Below are positions 1-9,918 of a stretch of DNA of 64,000 bases, in pieces. Under the pieces are notes generated by a model. The model was given only the letters and a program-made list of their open reading frames with translations, was not told the origin of the DNA and ran no database searches. How positions within the stretch are numbered: position 1 is the stretch's first letter; each line of letters opens with the position of its first letter. The DNA is taken from contig JAJTUQ010000010.1 of assembly GCA_021399445.1 (NCBI GenBank), positions 186,001 through 250,000 on the forward strand, written 5' to 3'. Made by a program: the position numbers and the translations under genes. This stretch comes from Xylogone sp. PMI_703 (taxonomy: Eukaryota; Ascomycota; Leotiomycetes).

Positions 1-25
1 ATTTAGGACCAAGGAAATAAATAAT

Positions 26-538
26 TCAAATCAACCAAGCAAGAATAGAGGATAAAAGAGCAGGCATATGAGGTAACTGGCGGTTTTTGATTGCTGACCC
101 GGTGAAGAGCCCTAGGTTTGCTAGAGTAGTCGTTGGTGTTGGTGCAGCAGAGGGTTGTGGTATTGCGTATCCCTTACTTATGTTGGAATTCAAAGTTGGC
201 CCGGGAGGCGTCGTAGTTGTGTTAGACATAGAAGTGTTGGGACACGAAGTGAATGTGATCTTAGTTTGCCTTGGAAGGCCACCCGTGCTGGAAGTCTGGA
301 TGGGCGGGCCAATGCTACTAAGGCTGATAACACCAGACCCAGATAAGTTGTCAATCTGGATTTGGATGGTCGCAGCTAGTTCAAGGGATGGGCTTTCTGT
401 TATTGCAATGTAGTCGGAGGAAGTGGGAGTCGGTTCGATTGTGGTGGTGTTCCAGCGACGGCTTCTTAGACTTGTTTTGCTGTGAGCCAGGGCTAAGCTG
501 AGTGAGAAAACGACAGGAAGAAGACTAGAGAAAAGCAT
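26..538 (-). CDS. Ser/Thr-rich secreted or GPI-anchored small protein
   Basis: Single-exon 170-residue protein, divergent from the gene at 946. Residues 1-18 form a hydrophobic signal peptide (MLFSSLLPVVFSLSLALAHS). The body is rich in Ser, Thr and Pro with Asn-Thr/Ser sequons, typical of an O-glycosylated cell-wall protein. The last 13 residues (MPALLSSILAWLI) are hydrophobic and could be a short GPI-anchor signal, with a possible omega region at TGSA, although the tail is shorter than usual. No enzymatic motif or named family is recognised. Expected location is the wall or extracellular space. The start is the only Met preceding the signal peptide. Function unknown; confidence rests on the intact signal peptide and composition. 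Confidence 0.6.
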   Translation of the reverse strand: MLFSSLLPVVFSLSLALAHSKTSLRSRRWNTTTIEPTPTSSDYIAITESPSLELAATIQIQIDNLSGSGVISLSSIGPPIQTSSTGGLPRQTKITFTSCPNTSMSNTTTTPPGPTLNSNISKGYAIPQPSAAPTPTTTLANLGLFTGSAIKNRQLPHMPALLSSILAWLI

Positions 539-945
539 AGCTACAACGTGAAAATGGAACCTAGAAATCTCTGAATAGGATGATGGGGGATGTTAGGCTC
601 ATATCTAGGAGAGAAAGGGTTTGAGCCTGAAGCAAAAGGATCTATGATTAGAATAGGGAGCCAAAGGCGGCACTTGCGACGGAACCATTCAGGCTCCCGT
701 AATGTAGAGTAGATAACCCTCGCCTTATGAGAGCCGAAGATGACCCCTAAAGAAACGATTATTTGGCCATTCGGCCACCGCTAGGGAGCCAACTATGACT
801 CTAGTAAATTGTAGAAAGCCAAGTCGGCTCCATAGAACAATGGGGGTCTTAAACGGCTTTAAAGCCATCTATATAGGTTCATTAATTTTCTTGATAAACT
901 TAGCTGGGTATTGAGCCACAACTGAATCTAAAACTTTCCGGCCTT
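539..945. promoter_or_regulatory. Divergent intergenic promoter with paired GGAGCC/GGCTCC motifs
   Basis: This spacer separates two divergent genes. It holds two inverted motif pairs: GGAGCC at 657-662 with GGCTCC at 692-697, and GGAGCC at 785-790 with GGCTCC at 826-831. The same hexamer pairs recur upstream of several other genes in the window. A regulatory role is inference. Confidence 0.35.
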
Positions 946-2754
946 ATGAGAAAGTTAAACCCAGCAGTTGACAAAATCATTAATCAACCTACAGCACTTG
1001 AATTAGACTTTAATTTGCGCCAAAAAATGGCAGCAGTCGCCGCAGTCGGAGCAACCTCAGGCAATTCGGTGGATTTGAACAGCAAAGGACATGGAGGGAC
1101 AAAGGTCCAGAATGGTCTGACAACACCAGAGGGTACTCCAGCGGTTGACGAGGGCAGAATCGATGCCGACAAAGCTAGGAGAAAAGAGGAAGAGAAGGAC
1201 AAGGCTCTGCAGAGTGGATATTATGTTCCTGACGAGAGTGATTCTGATGATGAAGAGGATAGCGGAAATGGCTCTGAAGACGAAATGAAGGATATCCAAA
1301 ACGAGATACCATGGCCAACCAAGTTTGTTCAGGACATATACAACGAAGCCACACCACATTTAGGAAAGCTTATGTTTAATCCTACTGACCTAGATGCCTT
1401 AAGTAAGCTCAAAGCTTTGAACGATAAGATCAAGGAGCGAAATGAGGAAGATGATATCGAACCGGATCAATGGATCATCGACTCTGCATTTTTTGCATCA
1501 AGTTTCGAGATGGCCAGACCTATCTATGAAGGTCTTTTGAAGAGACCTCAAGGCCAGCCTATTGACGAGGAGGCCAAAGGGAAACTTGAGGAGATAAATA
1601 CGCAAATACAGGCGAAAACTACTAAACATCACTATCCAAAGAATTGGACAATGAATCCTCCAACTGAGGAAGCCATAGAGAATTTTCGAAGGCTTAAAGA
1701 GGAGACGGATAAGGCAGAAGCTCAAAAGAGGTTGAAAAGAAGAGAAAAGAGGATCGCAGACAAAGCTGCTGCCGAGAAAGCCGCCGCCGAGAAAGCTGCT
1801 GCCGAGAAAGCCGCCGCCGAGAAAGTTGCTGCCGAGAAAGCTGCTGCTGAAAAGGCTGCTGCTGAAAAGGCTGCCGCCGATGCAGCAGCAAAAAATGCAC
1901 CAGGGAAAATACAGTACCCATGGAAAACTCTTCCCCTCCCAGACGGCCGCGAGATCATTGCTGGTCGTCAGCACACCAGGTTTGGGAAACTCGATGGTAA
2001 ATCAACCCTTGTTGTGGCGTCCGATCAGGGTGACGATCCAACGTTTGTAGTCACAACAGGTGGAGCTGTTGGTGCGCTAGAAGTAGAGGAGTACTTCAAC
2101 TTGTCGGGTATCAAGCTACTTGCCGAAAAGAAAAGCAATGGCGATAAAGCGAAAACGTGGACATGGAGAGACAAAGAGGACTTTGTTGACCTTGTATGGG
2201 TTGCCGTTGGAGATCGGAAACTGAGCAGGTTTGGTAAAAACCCCAGAGCTGGCGAGTGTCAGTGTTGCGTGAAGATGAAATCTGGGCTAGAACTTTGTAC
2301 AAGGTCAGACCTAGCAAGCGTTATTTCAAAGATGAGCGCAGATAATCGTATTAAAAAATACTGTGAGAGGAAGGAGATCACCCCTCCGTGGGATGTCAGA
2401 CCGAAAGAGCAAATCGTCGCGACGGAAATACTAGACAGCCATGGCATAAGCAGCTTCAACTCAGCCAGTACGGCCGCGGGAGGTTCGGCGACGGGGAACT
2501 TGGAAATCAAGTCACTTCAGAACCAAATGGCCGCTCTGGAAAGAAAATTTGAGGGCTTCCAATCCTCGACTGCAAATGGAAGCTCCTTGGAATCCTTACT
2601 TGCCAAGTTAGACGAGAGAATGAGCTCAATAGAGACGAAAGTGGCCAAAATTGATACACTTGAGGATACAAGCGCGAAGCTAGCAGGCTTCCTCAACGCC
2701 TTAGCGGCTAGGTTTGACAAGCTGGAAAAGAGAGTCCCAGAAGCCCAGTCGTAA
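946..2754 (+). CDS. Hypothetical protein with AAAEK repeats and C-terminal coiled coil
   Basis: Intronless 602-residue protein of unknown function. The N-terminal third is acidic (for example a run of Asp, Glu and Ser near residues 95-120). Residues about 274-315 are a tandem AAAEK pentapeptide array predicted to form a long charged helix. A possible globular domain follows at about 322-480, with conserved-looking Trp, Gly and Cys (a CQCC cluster near 444). The C-terminal 75 residues (after LEIKSLQNQMAALERKFEG) have heptad spacing and should form a coiled coil. The second Met at residue 28 (MAAVAAVGA) is an alternative start. No signal peptide or membrane segment is seen. The long open frame with coding-like composition supports a real gene; I do not recognise the family. 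Confidence 0.65.
   Translation: MRKLNPAVDKIINQPTALELDFNLRQKMAAVAAVGATSGNSVDLNSKGHGGTKVQNGLTTPEGTPAVDEGRIDADKARRKEEEKDKALQSGYYVPDESDSDDEEDSGNGSEDEMKDIQNEIPWPTKFVQDIYNEATPHLGKLMFNPTDLDALSKLKALNDKIKERNEEDDIEPDQWIIDSAFFASSFEMARPIYEGLLKRPQGQPIDEEAKGKLEEINTQIQAKTTKHHYPKNWTMNPPTEEAIENFRRLKEETDKAEAQKRLKRREKRIADKAAAEKAAAEKAAAEKAAAEKVAAEKAAAEKAAAEKAAADAAAKNAPGKIQYPWKTLPLPDGREIIAGRQHTRFGKLDGKSTLVVASDQGDDPTFVVTTGGAVGALEVEEYFNLSGIKLLAEKKSNGDKAKTWTWRDKEDFVDLVWVAVGDRKLSRFGKNPRAGECQCCVKMKSGLELCTRSDLASVISKMSADNRIKKYCERKEITPPWDVRPKEQIVATEILDSHGISSFNSASTAAGGSATGNLEIKSLQNQMAALERKFEGFQSSTANGSSLESLLAKLDERMSSIETKVAKIDTLEDTSAKLAGFLNALAARFDKLEKRVPEAQS
1765..1880 (+). repeat. 15-bp minisatellite encoding AAAEK
   Basis: About eight copies of a 15-bp unit (GCTGCTGCCGAGAAA and close variants) lie in frame inside the preceding gene, so copy-number change would not shift the frame. 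Confidence 0.85.
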
Positions 2755-2927
2755 AACTTTCTTCTGTTGTTGGTTACATGCTAACCAGTAATTTTTTTTT
2801 TTGGTTAAGTTGCCATATAAAGCATTCCTTTACGGGTTTCCGCTTATTTTCGTTGATTCATCTTCCAAGCAATTGTAATTTTCTGCACTCACATGGGCTG
2901 GCCCAGATAGTCTTTAAAGAATAGTTA

Positions 2928-3445
2928 ACGTCCGTCCCTGCGTAGCGAGAAACCCACTGTACCGAGAAAAATGATAGGTACTTTGACTTCAAGTAACTCA
3001 GACTCTGTGCACACATTGATATTCATAATAATTTTACATAATTCGTGTGCTATAGGCACTCCTAAACACCGTGATCCTTCTGATGTAGAAAGTAACCTTT
3101 ACATCGTCGCGTTCGTGCCTGATTTGTAATGAGTCTTATTTGATAGGTTAATAGAATTCCTTCACTATAGGACTACTATCAAGCTTATACCACTATCGGA
3201 ACTCATAAAAAGCATATATCCAGCCCTTTAGAGTACTCCAGCAATAGTAGAAAATCATTATTAGCCTTGTTGCTACTGTAGCTCGCAAATTCATACAAGA
3301 TCGTTACACGGATCGGTACTTGCCAATATTTGCTCGGCTATATCTGCCACTTTCTGACTTGACGCCTCAGGCATGGAGATCAACCGTGGCGTATGAAAAG
3401 GATTTTCTGCCTTAGGTATTAAAATACGGAGTACCATTGGATGAT
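2928..3445. mobile_element. TIR-element remnant, copy B (family GTGCCGAAAAA)
   Basis: Starts with TA then ACGTCCGTCCCTGCG, followed by a CCGAGAAAAAT motif. About 500 bp aligns by eye, in reverse orientation, with copy A at 7514-8394 and more loosely with copy C at 41838-42317. No transposase frame. The terminal motif next to TA resembles Tc1/mariner-type (pogo/Fot1) ends; the superfamily is inference. The right TIR is lost. The rest of 2755-3953 has no supported gene and holds the promoter of the receptor gene at 3954. Confidence 0.6.
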
Positions 3446-3953
3446 CAGTTAAGTTAGAACTTAACCCTACAGTAATTTGAGATTAACTTATTATTCTTGG
3501 TTATGCCAATATTATCGTGGCTAGCTCGCACCATTGATAAGTGCATTCCATGCCAGCACACCAGTGCTGCTTGGCTGATATCGGTAGAGCATAGCAGCGA
3601 CGTTGCTTCACGTGACTCTCAATCGCGCCACTGAGCCGTGCTCAGAAGTGCAAGTATCCGTCTTAGACGCATTTGGCTTCTAACTATAATCGAGATGTTC
3701 CCCTTAACGACAAATTCTAAACATGTCTCAGTTGCGCATGGAGGGTCGGGTAGTCTAGAGTACGGAATATTAGCTGTCGATGCCGCGATAGGCTCGTTTC
3801 GCGCGGTTGCAACAATGTTTTATTTCTACAAGGCTGCATTCAGCCCGATCGAAATACTGCTTAGGTTGATCTGCAACCTCGTATGATTACCAACTCTGCG
3901 ATTTTATATTTGCAAAGAACTCCTTCCCGAGATTTTCCAACCCTGCTAACAAT

Positions 3954-6900
3954 ATGCGTCTTCTAGAATACCGCGACGATGCCGAGTTCTGCTTCAAAGA
4001 CTTCCAAGACGATAATATTCCGCCTTATGCAATACTTTCACACACTTGGATGGAGGGCCAAGAGGTTACCTTCGAAGACCTGATGGCTGGCACTGGCAAG
4101 GAAAAGCATGGCAATAAAAAGATTCGCTTCTGTGGAGAACAAGCCAGGCGGGATGGCCTACAATACTTCTGGGTGGACACCTGTTGTATTGACAAGGCAA
4201 ACTACGCTGAGCTCCAGTATGCTATCAACTCCATGTTCCGCTGGTACCGTAACGCAACTCGATGTTACGTCTATTTGTCGGATGTTCCAAGCTATCCCTT
4301 AGGCACTAATACTGAGTTCAATCCGCAGTCGTGGGATTCGGAGTTTTGGAGAAGTAGATGGTTCACCAGGGGATGGACACTCCAAGAGCTCCTTGCGCCT
4401 CGTTCTGTCGAATTTTTTTCCTGCGAATGCGAGCGACTAGGTGATAAAAGCTCATTAAAGCAACAAATCCAAGAAATAACAGGTATTCCTGCTTCAGCGC
4501 TCCAAGGAGCCCCTTTATCTCAGTTCAGTGTGGATGAACGATTTTCGTGGATGGAACGCCGCCAGACAACTCTTGAGGTAGATAGAGTGTACTCATTGTT
4601 AGGCATTCTTGACGTAAAAATACCCCTTTTCAAAGACACAGAAGCCGCGACTGCCTTTGAACGACTCCGAGAGGTCATCGACAAGCGGGAAAAATGTGTT
4701 CAAGACTTACGCCTTACTGATTCTCGTGATGATAAGAAGCGTATTGAGGACATTAAGGGTGGCTTGCTGGAGGATTCGTACTGCTGGATCCTTGAAACCT
4801 CGGAGTTTAAACAATGGTGGAGCGACCAGCTAAGACCACTTCTATGGATCAAAGGCGATCCCGGCAAAGGCAAAACGATGCTACTCTGCGGCATAATCAA
4901 CGAGCTGAGCAAGTTGACGTTCGACACGGCTCTTTTATCCTACTTCTTCTGCCAGGCTACTGACTCGCGGATCAACAACGCCACTGCTGTGCTACGAGGT
5001 CTTATATATATGCTTATCGGTCAGCAGCCATCCCTCATATCGCATATCCAGAAGAAGTACGATCACGCAGGCAAAGCGCTGTTTGAAGATCCGAATGCGT
5101 GGTTTGCTTTGTCCGAGATTTTCACAAATATTCTACTGGACCCGAGCTTAAACAAAACCTACTTGATCATCGATGCACTCGATGAATGCATAGCAGATTT
5201 GCCGAAACTATTGGACTTTATCGTCCGGATGTCGTCTGAATCTCCTCGTACCAAGTGGATTGTTTCTAGCCGTAACTCGCCGGATATTGGGGAACGGCTA
5301 GTGAATGCGAGTCAAAATCTCAGTCTCGAGTTGAATGCAGAGTCCGTTTCTGCGGCCGTCAATATATTCATCCGATATAAAGTGCTTGAGCTGGCACAAC
5401 GAAAGAAGTATAACAACAAGATTCAAGGCGTAGTACTTGACCATCTATCCTCAAATGCAAACGGCACTTTCCTCTGGGTGGCTTTGGTCTGTCAAGATCT
5501 CGAGAAAATCCCTAAATTAGCTGTTCTCTCAAGGTTAAACGATTTTCCACCGGGGCTTGATGCTCTTTATGAGCGAATGATGAACCAAATACGCAACTCG
5601 GACTATACTGATCTCTGCAATCGGATACTAGCCTCGATCGCGGTCGTGTACCGACCTGTCACTTTACCTGAGCTAACATCGCTTATCGATGAGCTCGAAG
5701 ACACGTCTGACGATATAGAGCCATTACAAGAGATTATCGGCTTTTGCGGTTCATTCCTAACTGTTCGAAAAGATTCGATCTATTTTATACATCAGTCCGC
5801 AAAGGATTACCTTCTTTCAAAGGCATTCAGTGAAATATTTCCTTCTGGAAAGGAAAGGACTCACCATGACATCTTCTTGAGATCAATTGAGGTTATGTCC
5901 AAGACTTTGCGACGAGACATCTATAGTCTAAACGCTCCCGGATTCTCTATTGATCAATTGAGACAGCCTAATCCAGATCCACTAGCCGCAGCACGGTACT
6001 CCTGCCTCTATTGGGTCGACCATCTACTTAACTGTGATACTATGGAGAACACTAGTAGTGACCTTAAGGACAGTGGCTCAGTCAATAAGTTTTTATGCCA
6101 GAGCTATCTTTACTGGCTCGAAGCAGTTAGCCTAATGAGAAGCCTGTCAAGTGGCATAGTTATGATTAAGAGTCTCGAGAATAAGCTTAAAGTAAAAGTC
6201 TTTACATTATCTTATAATCTTATCAGAATATCTTAACTAATCAAAGCTTAGGCTGATAAATGTCCTAACCTATATGCGTTTGTACATGATGCAAAGCGAT
6301 TTGTCCTATATAGCCGATCAGCGATTGAACACACACCCCTTCAATTATACTGTTCGGCCCTCGTCTTTTCCCCAGAAAAGAGCGTTATTCGAAAACAATT
6401 CGAGAAGTGTATCCCAACTTGGATCCAAACACTACCGAAAGTACAAGCAGATTGGAGCGCAGTACTACAGACGCTCGAGGGCCACTCAAGCTGGGTCAAC
6501 TCTGTAGCCTTCTCGCCTGACGGCAAGCAGGTCGTCTCTGGGTCAGATGATGAGACAGTGCGGCTCTGGGACGCCACAACTGGCGCTGTACTACAGACGC
6601 TCGAGGGCCACTCAGGCTGGGTCAACTCTGTAGCCTTCTCGCCTGACGGCAAGCAGGTCATCTCTGGGTCAGATGATGAGACAGTGCGGCTCTGGGACGC
6701 CACAACTGGCGCTGCACTACAGACGCTCGAGGGCCACTCGCGCTCGGTCAGCTCTGTAGCCTTCTCGCCTGACGGTAAAGCAGTGAATACTCTACTTGTG
6801 TCAAAGGATTGGATAACGGAAAATGGCAGATATATTCTCTGGCTGCCTCCTGATTACCGATCACCTACATGTGTAGCTCTTTGGAGCGAAATCCTTGCCT

Positions 6901-6962
6901 TAGGATACGCATCAGGGAGAATTTCTATTCTTGGATTTAAGGAGGGATTAAAGCTTATATAA
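3954..6962 (+). CDS. HET-NACHT-WD40 NOD-like receptor (HET-E/HNWD type)
   Basis: Two exons, 3954-6191 and 6252-6962, encode about 982 residues. Two apparent stops (TAA 6234, TAG 6249) lie inside a 60-bp phase-0 GT-AG intron with a CTAAT branch site, and the frame resumes with the conserved linker HDAKRFVLY. The HET domain spans about 1-200: AILSHTW at 26-32, FWVDTCCID at 72-80 and the GWTLQELLAP block. The NACHT domain has Walker A GDPGKGKT at 301-308 and Walker B LIIDALDE near 404-411. WD40 repeats start near residue 818: two full 42-residue repeats and one partial, then a degenerate C-terminus. Known relatives (Podospora HET-E/D/R) trigger incompatibility cell death when the WD40 part senses a non-self partner. 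The gene appears intact. Few repeats are present compared with functional alleles, which usually carry about ten, so it may be inactive or a short allele. Confidence 0.9.
6465..6785 (+). repeat. Near-identical WD40 repeat units, period 126 bp
   Basis: Units begin at 6465, 6591 and 6717 (CTACAGACGCTCGAGGGCCA). Units 1 and 2 differ by very few bases, and the third diverges after about 6780. The differences include the SSW/SGW/SRS positions after the GHS motif, a part of the repeat known to vary in allorecognition WD40 arrays. Confidence 0.9.
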
Positions 6963-7513
6963 TACGAACCAGTCTAGTGATTATCATTGACTTTATAATT
7001 AATACAGTTTGTTTTTGTCTTTCCATCTCGATTTCATAGAAGGTTAAGGGGAGCACATGCTTTATAGTAGCTAATATTCGTCACCCAGTTTCGAGAATCT
7101 TCTACTTCGTACATGGCCGAATAAACCACCATTATGGCCTGTGCTCTTCAAGTTCCTATTGGCTAAATGGCCAATTTTCTATGGTATTCTTTCGTACAGG
7201 CCGTATTAAACCACACATTCCTGTCTGTGCACTATTGCGCCAAGAGGCATTTATCCATAGTATTCCACGAAAGTTCACAGACAGGAAAGTGTGGTTTAAT
7301 ATGTACGCAATGCACGTAATAAATAGCACTGTAACGTCTATCCTTAGGTGGCGAGAAACTGCTGTTCAGGTAATCTAGGTCTCGGAGGCTATATACGTAG
7401 TATAACACAGTCACATACCCACAAGCATATAAATTCCCTAGAGGTAGCCTAGTTCCTTTTAATCTAAGCATTATTATTATTAACTTACTCTCACTTCTTC
7501 CACTCTTCGAACT
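6963..7513. other. Intergenic, one inverted repeat
   Basis: No supported gene. A motif close to TATTAAACCACAC occurs at about 7111-7132 and 7193-7225 on the plus strand and inverted at about 7270-7308; the last two form a roughly 30-bp inverted repeat (TTCCTGTCTGTG/CACAGACAGGAA) around a loop of about 40 bp. Confidence 0.5.
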
Positions 7514-8394
7514 GAACCTCGCCGTGCCGAGAAAAATGATTAGTAAGTTAATTGACCAGTAGTATTTTAAGGCCTAAGGTGGCTAGATCCTTTTCACACG
7601 CCACAGTTGATTTGGTTGCCTAAGGCTTTAAAATCAAAAAGTAGCAAATATACCCGAGGGTAATAATTTGTGGTACTAATCCAGGTGGCGACTTTATATA
7701 AATTCGTGCACTATAGCAGCCATAAAGCTAATAACGGCCTCCTATATTTTCTGTAGACTCTGAGGGTGAGATATTGGCCTTTGGTGAGTTCCAATACTAG
7801 TACAATCTTAGTGGTAGCGCTGTGGTGAAGGAATTCTATTAGGCCAGACCTAAATCCACTTGCATTTCACCTAAATCCACTTGAATTCGCTAGTAAAATT
7901 GTCGAAACCTCAGGCCGTAGTTTTAGTAATCTAATTGGGTGGTATGCTAAAAGTACCTATAAAAGTTATACAGTCGGTCAACATTCATCACAGCGTATTT
8001 AAAAATATTTAATCGGTTTTTGTGTTATTGTAGCACTCAAGCTTTCAAAACTTCCAAATTGAAGTAAATCGAGGCTTGGTTGAAGTTTGTAACATGGGTG
8101 TTGTGTGCGCGAGTGACATCGGCAAGTGGATTTAGGTGAAATGCAAGTGGATTTAGGTCTGCCCTTCTATTATACCATGAAAGAGGCTTCATGCAAATTA
8201 AGCGCGAACACGACAGTACGAACTTAATTCCTTAGTAGGAAGAGTCTTAAGTGTTCAAGAGTGGCCACAGTATACGACTTATATAGAACTACAGGAAATA
8301 TTGATATGTGCGTAGAGTCTGAGTTGCTTAAATTCCAAGTACCCATCGTTTTTCTCGGCACGGTGGGTTTCTCGCCACGCAGGGAGGGACGTTA
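7514..8394. mobile_element. TIR-element remnant, copy A (family GTGCCGAAAAA), with nested insertion
   Basis: Left terminus CCGTGCCGAGAAAAATGAT (about 7522-7540) is matched by the reverse complement at 8345-8394 (CCGTGCCGAGAAAAACGAT, then GCGTGG..GGACGT next to TA). The interior aligns with copies B and C once the nested 323-bp insertion at 7842-8164 is removed. No coding capacity, so non-autonomous. Confidence 0.65.
7842..8164. mobile_element. 323-bp MITE with 42-bp TIRs and 8-bp target duplication
   Basis: Flanked by the direct 8-mer TTCTATTA at 7834-7841 and 8165-8172. The 42-bp terminal inverted repeats start GGCCAGACCTAAATCC on the left and GGGCAGACCTAAATCC on the right (one mismatch), and each holds two copies of CCTAAATCCACTTG. 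Removing the element and one duplication restores continuous copy A sequence. An 8-bp duplication fits hAT; a Mutator-like origin with 9 bp is the alternative. Confidence 0.85.
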
Positions 8395-8751
8395 GTATAC
8401 AATGCCATCACTCAGTTAACCCCCACGTCATCTAAGATATCTTACTACTTGAAGAGTATATAACGTTATTGAGTTTAGTTCTTGCAATTAATGGTATAAC
8501 CCCAACATAATCTAGAAACTGCAGTCGTTTTGCTGTATTTCCGCGCTGAGGCGTTACGCTGGTTTGCGACAGAATATCCGAGTGATTCGTATTGTAGGAA
8601 AAGCATCGCACGAGGGCCAGCTCTAAAAGTCTAAATTAAGGGGTTATGCCAAAACAAGAAATCAAGCGGAGCATCTCTGGGATATTCTAATCCAGTTGCA
8701 GCTATTGTCCGTGTGACACCGTTGCAGGCTCAACGTTGATCGAGTAGCCTC

Positions 8752-8973
8752 GTGCATGTGGACCCTCCACTACCGTTAATTCTCCTCCAGATCACCATGT
8801 CACATGCACTAAGCATGGACGGAAGGTATCCATACCAATCAAATATAATACCAGCTCTGTTGGCCCATGACCTAGAAAGCTACCGTGTTGATGCTGACCA
8901 TTTGAACTACCCTGCTCTTTGCGAGAACCTGATTCATATTGCTCTTGTTCAAGGAAGTGGAGGAGAAAGTTAA
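8752..8973 (+). CDS. Short hypothetical ORF
   Basis: A 73-residue open frame, starting at the first ATG, with no recognised domain. The C-terminal half (HDLESYRVDADHLNYPALCE) has protein-like composition, so it may be a remnant or an exon of a gene whose other parts I could not join. No signal peptide. It follows the copy A element by about 350 bp. Low confidence that it is expressed. Confidence 0.2.
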   Translation: MHVDPPLPLILLQITMSHALSMDGRYPYQSNIIPALLAHDLESYRVDADHLNYPALCENLIHIALVQGSGGES

Positions 8974-9080
8974 GACTTTAACCCTAATCGCTTATGAATA
9001 GGAGGCTTAAGAGGAAAGTGTTTCTTTCGCAATTGACAGTATTCGCAGGAACAGGATAATGTCCAGTTGTGTTTGAAAAA

Positions 9081-9918
9081 TCAGTCCCGCTCCTCAAGTT
9101 TTCCTACTCTAATCTCTGGTATTGCTTTCTCCAAATTCTTATCTTTGTTGAAGATGCCCTCTAGTTTCTTGGTAATATACTCCTCTACTGTCTTCCATTC
9201 CACAACGACAGTCTCATCATGAATGATCTGCTCCATATCGAATTCTTCTCGGGGCTTGTCATGTTTCGTCATTTCTAGAACCTCCATATTCTGTCCGCCG
9301 TAGCAATAACTTGTCACCATATACAAACTCTCAAGAGGGCTCGCGCCAATGATCTTTCCCAATTGCTTATGCTCAATACCGTTTTCGAAAGAAGCCGGTA
9401 AAGGGTACGCTACCAAACGTACTCGTTCAAAGACTTTCCTGAATGAAAGCCAGGACTCTATTTCGTATTGTGATGCCCAAATTGATGGAAAGCACAAGTG
9501 TGTCAACATCGGGGTTAAAGCATATCCAGTCCGTCTGGTAGGGGGTCTCACCTTACTGTGTAAGGTTCCGACGGAGTTGTTGTTTCACGACGTTGCGGGA
9601 TTCCATACACGCTTTTAAAAGAGCTTGTAGATGAATAGTCGTGTTTTTGTATGCATAAGACGATCTGAGAACTTGGGCATTGACAACATGTGCAACAGAA
9701 GCCGCTAAAAGCCAGATCCTAAATCTAATCTCGGCGGGCAAGAGGTTGAAAAAAGCAAAACAATTGGTTTCTGCATTGTTGACGGAATCCAAGAAATGAG
9801 CATCATCAACCTTCCTATTTATAATTTCCGTTGTAGATAGTCCTGTGGAGAGACATGGGGCTGGGAGATCTTTGGAGCTTGCTTCTAATGCCTGGTCTGG
9901 CATGAGTTCCGAGAACAT
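9081..9918 (-). pseudogene. 2EXR (F-box-like) family gene, frame-broken
   Basis: Two consecutive minus-strand frames form one product: 9918-9553 (121 residues) and 9551-9081 (156 residues). The first holds FFNLLPAEIRFRIWLLA and a later CMESRNVV, the hallmark 2EXR pattern (LPxEIRxxIW, then CRESR) of a large fungal family of unknown function. The second continues with FRKVFERVRLVAYPL, like the downstream half of such proteins. The frames are offset by one base at about 9552, and no sensible GT-AG pair bridges them, so a one-base indel (decay or sequence error) is the simplest reading. The central part expected between the two motifs also looks shortened. Predicted cytosolic/nuclear; no role can be assigned. 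Confidence 0.5.

Noticed and set aside
6234..6251. Two in-frame stops that seemed to split the HET-NACHT part from the WD40 part
   Set aside because: A 60-bp GT-AG intron (6192-6251) with a branch site removes both and restores the conserved linker in frame, so this is not a pseudogene.
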